Positions 58,189 to 64,000 of a stretch of 64,000 nucleotides of DNA are shown piece after piece. The position numbers and the translations under genes were made by a program. The stretch is taken from positions 40,514 to 104,513 of the forward strand of contig VTPC01089980.1 in the NCBI GenBank assembly GCA_011009095.1. Direction: 5' to 3'. The DNA is from Ignelater luminosus (lineage: Eukaryota > Arthropoda > Insecta > Coleoptera > Elateridae). Numbering within the stretch: position 1 is the first letter of the stretch; every line of letters begins with the position of its first letter. The notes under the pieces were generated by a model that saw nothing but the letters and a program-made list of their open reading frames with translations, was not told the origin of the DNA and searched no databases.

Positions 58189-61100
58189 TGTATTTACGAA
58201 TGTGTGCAAAACAGTAGGAATGAGAGTATAGATTATAGACAATAGTATTGGAAGATTTATGCTTCTAGAAAAATAGGAAATGAAAACATATATCCATTGT
58301 TTCATAACTCTTATTAAGACGTAAAATAGGAGTGATCTTATGACACAGAGATTCCATAGCCATCGTCCCAAAGAATTCAATAAAGACATGTGCAATCTGC
58401 GAAGCACCGCTAAAAGTGATTGTCAAAAGAGAAATAAGTACAGATCAGACATTTTCCTGTAAGAATATCCAGAGATATTAATTTGATTGTTGTTATAAGT
58501 CAAAATCCATCCCTTAAAGATATTCAACGTGTCACTGCGAGCCTTTTTTGTTATACTATACTTGTTAGCCTAAGTAGAGCTTTGTTAGCTGTGCATGACC
58601 ATCGGTAGGTAACGTGTAACAAGAGTACTCATTTTCTCCTTAAAGATTACCTAGTTGATAATATGTTTGCCTTGTTCATTTTTTGCCTATTTATAGAATT
58701 GATAGGTTGGGTACTTGATCTACTTTTTTGTATCTTACAACTTTCAATCCAACTGATAAAAGATAATTTACTTTACTTGCAATGCAGGCAACTAACTTGC
58801 TTAACCAAAAATACAAATAATTACAACTAATGATAATTAATATAACTTTAACACAATTATAAAGTTATAAGTATAGCTTCAGAATAACTATAAGAAGTAT
58901 TAAGACAATTTAGACAATTTAGAAATTTCATTTAACTAGATTTAACGATAAATTAAGTAGCATGATACAATCAACAAAGAATTTAGCAATAATTAAATCA
59001 CGAGCAAGTTGCTCATCTACCATTCTTTAATGTTTTATTTCTCTTTTAAATAACCATGATACGCAGAGTTCACTTCCTGTTATCTATATTTGATTGAAAC
59101 ATGTTGGTTTCTAATTGAATAATTGGATGTAGCATATCTACTAAATTACATTAGTTCTGCAGTTGAAACTCGCATTTGAAAATAGCAAGTTTATCAAATA
59201 TTTTCTTCACACTCTTTATTGGTTTTTTTAGAACCTGAGCTAAGCTTTAAGTAAGTGCAAAACAACCAGTAAAAATAATACTTAACTCGTTTAGCAGATT
59301 GTGTACACTACGATACAGAGAAACAATATATTGACAAAGAAGCAAAAAAAACAATGTGGGTTGCTAATTGATGGATTGTTCTTGAAATGTATATTCTTAA
59401 TTATACAACCACACATAAACATGAGCAATAGAAAGACAACTACACTTGATATCTTGAAGACCAGTTCAATGAATGGAACTAAAAAAGGGCTTGCTTCTTA
59501 TAACTAACTGGAGATGATAGTCCGTTAAGAAAAAATCTTTGGTTACTAAATCAAAAAGAAAATGAGCATATTTTGTATATAGAAAACAACTTGAAAATAT
59601 TTAAAGATTAAGATCGATAAAAGAAATGAATGACCTCGTGGTAGAGCGTTGGCCCATGATGATAAGATTCCCACTAGATACATTCACCAATGCATGTGTA
59701 AAAGAAAGGGGATCAAGTAAAGTATTCCACGGAAAAAGTTTTTAGAACTAAATAAGAGAAATCAAACCTTATTGATTCTGATCATTTCCAAAGTTATAAA
59801 AAATTATATTATTAATCATTCTTTTCCAAATGACATTAAAAAAGCATTGAAATCGTTAAACAACATGCTCCTCAAGCTTTCCATTAATATCGAAATTTAA
59901 CCATCTCTGATATTCAAGTAGTAAGCACTTAAGTGTAAATGTAATAAACAAATCTAGATAAAGAGATTTTGTGTGTAGATATTAGACCCCATAAGATTGA
60001 AGATAATATCCAGAATCGCAGCGTTTTTTCTCTTCTTTTTTTAAAGACAAGAGATAGAATTTGTTTTGTAGACTATTCAATATTTGTGCAAAGCAAGTCC
60101 TTAGTTTTTCCAAACACCCCAGAAGCAGAAGTTTTGGAAAATAAATAAATAAAACCAAATAAATGTAAAACTAGACATGACAACCGAAATTATAACTTTA
60201 AGTGGGAGATAAAAAGAAAAAGCATATGATAAGAAAAGAAGAAAAAGGACAAAGAAGTTGTATCTATAATTTGATAGACTTTATTTAATTTGGTTTCTTA
60301 AAGCGAACCTTGAGCCAAATTTTTTTAAAGTTGGTTGATACCAAAACTTCAGTTACTAACATAAGTATGTACGTACTTCCATAAATACATTCACTGAGTG
60401 CAAGGTACTAAGTAGCTTTCTATTTTTTATTTTTGTTCTCAATATGGCACTTTAGGCCTCGTTTATATATAAAGCTGACCGAAACTAACATACATGCGAT
60501 CTTTAACTGGCTCTATTTAAAACCTAAAACAGCGCAAAAGACAGAGAGTGCATTTACTAAGCCAGGAGTTTCTTTTGAATTTAAAAGAACTATATATTTT
60601 GAATCCATTTTACAAACTGTTTTGTGATAAATACAATAGAAAGAATACAATAGAAGAAAAAAAGTCTACAGTCATTCAGATGAATATGAATTAATATACA
60701 TCAAATGGGCTAGAAGAGTCTTCACCACAATTTGCAAAGGACGATTAATGACTCTGCATCTGTGCATGTTTTTACTTCTATCCTCAAGGTGATACCTTTT
60801 AAAGGTTTTCCATGCAGAGTAAATAACACGTATCAATTGTATTTAATCTTCGTTTGTAAAGATTCATGAGACGTCGTGGACTTTTCTCCGTATCTTCAAA
60901 GAATATTTTCTTCTTGGTATTTAACTTTTTAAAATCTTTTTTGTCTTTTAATCTTTGTTAAAATAATTCTCAATAGTGAAATTCTGCATTACAATAAAGG
61001 AAGAAATTTGTAGAATAAAATTTTTATGGTCGATAGATCAAATTTCTTTTTTTCTATAAAATGAAGTTTACCATACACGTATTATGTAAACTGCAATGTT

Positions 61101-61414
61101 ATTACCAATTGGACATTTCAAACTGACAATTTCTTAAGATAACCCATTTGATGTCTTCCAACAGTAAATAGCAATGTCTGAGCGTTCTGACCCTAAACAA
61201 ATTAGCTCAAGTCAGCTGCAGAAGATACGAAAAGACACTTCCTCTCCCATTTTATATTTCCTAAATCGAGTCACTACAGAAACTCACATTACGTTCGTTA
61301 GGTATTAAACTGATTGTGACTAGTAACGAACAACTTGAGGAAAGTTTTCAGATCCTTTTTGATACAGATGAATAGAGGCGTGAATCCTCACAAAATAAAT
61401 GTTAAAATAAAATT
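58189..61414. other. A+T-rich stretch, nothing recognised
   Basis: 3.2 kb. Frames at 59301-59507 and 60433-60627 have no motif. At 59635-59665 CTCGTGGTAGAGCGTTGGCC looks like a tRNA A box, but no B box follows. Confidence 0.45.
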
Positions 61415-61665
61415 TTTTGTATTGTCTTTAATGTTGATTAGTGTGAGTTTTCATGGAAGGTGTTAATGGAGCTATTACCACTCTCTATCATGACGTTTCA
61501 GAAGCTAATTCTGCTTTTGTCCTAAGAAGTTTGGATTAATTTGCTTAGACATTATTTTTCCGCAAATAACTTTTGACCTCACCGGAGTTCGAACCAGGAC
61601 CAACAATCAATTCTGATTACGACGCTGGATGCTTAAACCACTGAGTTACTGGGAGGTTAGTCCAT
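61415..61665 (-). repeat. tRNA-derived SINE, copy 2
   Basis: On the minus strand the head reads TAACTCAGTGGTTTAAGCAT (A box region, about 61652-61633), CCAGCGTCGTAATCAGA, and the B box GGTTCGAACTCC near 61597-61586. The body has AGCAGAATTAGCTTCTGAAA and GAGAGTGGTAATAGC, then CACACTAATCAAC. All align with copy 1 at 21229-21490, with a deletion in the mid-part. No A+T-rich (AAATAAAT)n tail was seen here, so the 3' end may be truncated or lost. Confidence 0.82.
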
Positions 61666-62338
61666 GATGCTTTAGAGTTTTATGCTGGTCTGCCAATTTT
61701 AAAAGCTTGTATTCGTAAGTTCATATGACCTAGTTAGTGCTTAAAGTATAAAATTTTCTGATCGAAAATGGCTCGATTAAGCTTTGAGACTTTTCCGCCG
61801 GTTCTCTACAAGACATTACATTTGAGGAACTTTGTACTGTAAAGATTTAAAATAAGGCACTGTAAAAACAATTTGTCAAAATATCATCACAGTTTTAGAA
61901 ATTGCTGGTCCGCATCTAATTCTTAAATTAAATTTTGTCTATCTTTTATAATTCTCATAGCTTTAAACTTAGTATATGGACTAAGCTAACCAGGCAAGTC
62001 AACAGACAGAACTTCCACTAGGTTGATTCAATTTTTAGGGGAATGCCCTTACTCGTTAGAATATGCCAATATTGTCGGTTACTGCCAAGACCATTCAAGT
62101 TGTCACTGCTAAAGATGATATTTCTTCACTCTTTTTCTGGACAACCATATGCATGGATGCAATTTAGAAAAACCTCTTGGTGGTTCTGGATTAATGATGA
62201 CTTATTTCTTTGGGTTGCTTTGGCAAGCTAAGTAGAAGCTATAGGTCTTTAGAGTGGGGTTTAATGCTCTGCTTGGATTTCTAAAAGAAATCAAAGGATC
62301 ATTTCAGAATCTCCATCTTGCTTACACAAAGACTTTTG
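61666..62338. other. Nothing recognised
   Basis: Only a 62-residue plus frame without a motif (62043-62231). Confidence 0.45.
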
Positions 62339-62340
62339 AA

Positions 62341-62500
62341 TTATTTAAAGGTACTTCCTTAAGTTTTATTTATTTTTATTTATTATTTTTTATTTATTTA
62401 TTTTTCTCAACCGGTTTCGTGGCTATGCACGTCATCACGAAACCGGTTGAGAAAATAAATAAATAAAAAACAAAACTTAAGGAAGTACCTTTATTTAAAT
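62341..62500. repeat. Palindrome / foldback element of about 155 bp
   Basis: The outer arms AAAGGTACTTCCTTAAGTTT (62347-62366) and AAACTTAAGGAAGTACCTTT (about 62472-62491) are perfect inverted copies. The inner arms CTCAACCGGTTTCGT (62406-62420) and ACGAAACCGGTTGAG (62437-62451) are also perfect, around a 16-base loop. Between them lie inverted TTTA/TAAA repeats of unequal length. ATTT sits outside both ends and could be a target duplication. No coding sequence. Confidence 0.9.
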
Positions 62501-64000
62501 AATCCAACACATAAGAACCTTAAGCTATGGATCTCTAATACACAAAGACTTTTGTTTGTCTGTAGCACAAATAAAACTATACTTAGCAAACTACTTAGTC
62601 TAAATTCTTACCTTTCTAGTTAGACTTGCCCCAAAAGAAATTCTTCACATTGTGACGATGTTTTCAGTCATCACATATTTTGTACTGCTATCTTTCGCTA
62701 TTGTCGAATGTCATTTATTGGATTTCTGCAGTGATACCATCTTACGATTTTGCTATTCAAGAATTTTTAGCTACTGAAATCTGTATTGGTTTGCTTGAAA
62801 ATAGAAATCTTAAAAGATGGAGTAAATGCAAAATTAATGTTCTGGAGTATTGAACAAATCTTGAGCTCAACAGTTGTCAACTTTTGAATGACAATGCCAA
62901 CTTCAAAAAAGAAAGATTACATTTACATTAACAGAACTATGGTGGGCACTGTTGCAACAGTCAAAAAAAATTAAAATTGAGGGAATCATAGAGAAGTTGT
63001 ACAGAGTAAAGAACAAACGACTTCTCTGAGACATCTTGTGTACATCGTATGGTTTTGACGTGATTCATGACAAAACTGCAGGCCCAAAAGTTTAAACATA
63101 AGTAGCAAAAGATTTGTAAACTACAAGTTTCTACTCCATCCAGCGTATGTTATTGTATTTACAGTGATGCAGATTATTCTGAAGCAAAAAGAGATCTGCA
63201 ACAAATATTCATAAACGAGCCTGCTTACACGTGATCAACAGCGAGCACGTAGATCCAAGAGTTTCCGCTAGTGACGGTTTACTATAGATTAGTGATTCTC
63301 TGTTAAAAGTAGACATGGGATCAGTTCCTTGATAAGCTGATGTTTTTGTTCAGAAATGATGCTGTTTGCCCTACGCAAATTATTCCAAGCGGTAAAGCTT
63401 TTACATTAATCAGTTTAATCTGTTATTATTTATCTTCATTTTTGCCCAACACGTAATGATGGTAAATTAATCTTTGAATTTGTATTTAGAAATTCCAAGT
63501 TTTTAAATAAGTAGAAGAAAGGCAAGTTTATGCTTAGATACACCGTAGAATTTATGTCACAATTGGCTTATTTCTTTGCACGATACTAGACGCAAGGCTT
63601 AAATACAAAATGATATCAATGGGCTTGGTAGTATTTTTACGGTTGTTTGCACTTCCGCTAAATAAAATGTCAGGACGGTCATCTCGGATAATATAGAACT
63701 TAGCGTTTCTGATGAAAGTTTTAGATCGAACATAAACAAAAGAATGAGTTAGCAAGAACGCAGAATTTATGTTCTGTTCCAACTTTTTTCTGATGATGCA
63801 ACCGTGTACTAAATGGATTCGATTCACCATATGTGATTTGTAGAGGCACGTTGCGTTTTTCAAACAGAAACGGTGTTCCATACTATCCGCCCAATTCCAT
63901 ATTACCTACCCAAATGTATTTTTAGTATTTCTTTGAATGTACATCAAGAACTGAAGTAAGTAATCAACTTTCTGGGCTATATATTAATTAAAGAAAAAAA
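62501..64000. other. A+T-rich end of window, nothing recognised
   Basis: A 109-residue minus frame (63552-63881) is the longest here. It has no recognised motif and its composition is like the surrounding DNA, so I do not call it a gene. Confidence 0.4.

Noticed and set aside
59630-59710. Possible tRNA or SINE head (CTCGTGGTAGAGCGTTGGCC)
   Set aside because: A-box-like only; no B box GGTTCGA follows at any suitable distance and no cloverleaf is apparent.
63552-63881. 109-residue minus-strand open frame
   Set aside because: No motif, no neighbouring exon signals, and its length is not surprising for this much random sequence.

Overview
This is an A+T-rich eukaryotic window, most probably from an insect. 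The reasons are several mariner and rosa-like (DD41D) transposons, Jockey-like and RTE-like LINEs, a tRNA-derived SINE, a copy of a multi-copy ORF family known from arthropod genomes, and no operon-like gene packing. I found no host gene, rRNA, functional tRNA or CRISPR array that I could support. It reads as an intergenic or intronic transposon graveyard. Every transposase or reverse transcriptase reading frame that I recognised carries at least one lesion.

Layout. 0.9-2.1 kb: a Ty3/gypsy fossil on the minus strand. 8.1-9.4 kb: a DD41D mariner with perfect 31-bp inverted ends. 12.0-13.7 kb: a decayed minus-strand copy of the arthropod 'GERFHQD' ORF family. 14.2-16.8 kb: a minus-strand RTE-like LINE. 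18.26-18.39 kb: a (TC)n microsatellite, followed by a 412-bp palindromic MITE. 20.7-21.8 kb: a TIR element with a TTA target duplication that contains a second TIR element and a SINE; a second copy of the SINE lies at 61.4-61.7 kb. 23.7-24.8 kb: an old mariner. 27.9-29.2 kb: a foldback element with one arm tandemly duplicated. 32.2-35.4 kb: an IS630-like transposase relic between inverted arrays of a ~21-bp repeat. 36.7-39.5 kb: a pogo/Tigger (jerky-like) transposon. 40.5-41.8 kb: a nearly whole mariner. 43.9-46.0 kb: a DD41D transposon with ~525-bp inverted repeats. 47.0-49.6 kb: a Jockey-like LINE interrupted by a 700-bp TIR element. 49.6-50.9 kb: two more palindromic or TIR elements. 55.3-56.9 kb: an unidentified degenerate ORF tract and a LINE fragment lying between two copies of an ~85-bp repeat. 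57.0-58.2 kb: a third mariner lineage. 62.34-62.50 kb: a strong palindrome.

The elements do not work together as a pathway. What links them is target choice and nesting: at least nine elements are bounded by TA dinucleotides, and three of the foldback or long-TIR elements begin with C(A/T)GGGT. The remaining stretches, including about 9.4-12.0, 24.9-27.9, 29.2-32.1, 41.8-43.9, 50.9-55.2 and 58.2-61.4 kb, are A+T-rich DNA in which I recognise nothing. All family names come from memory of protein motifs, without any database search.
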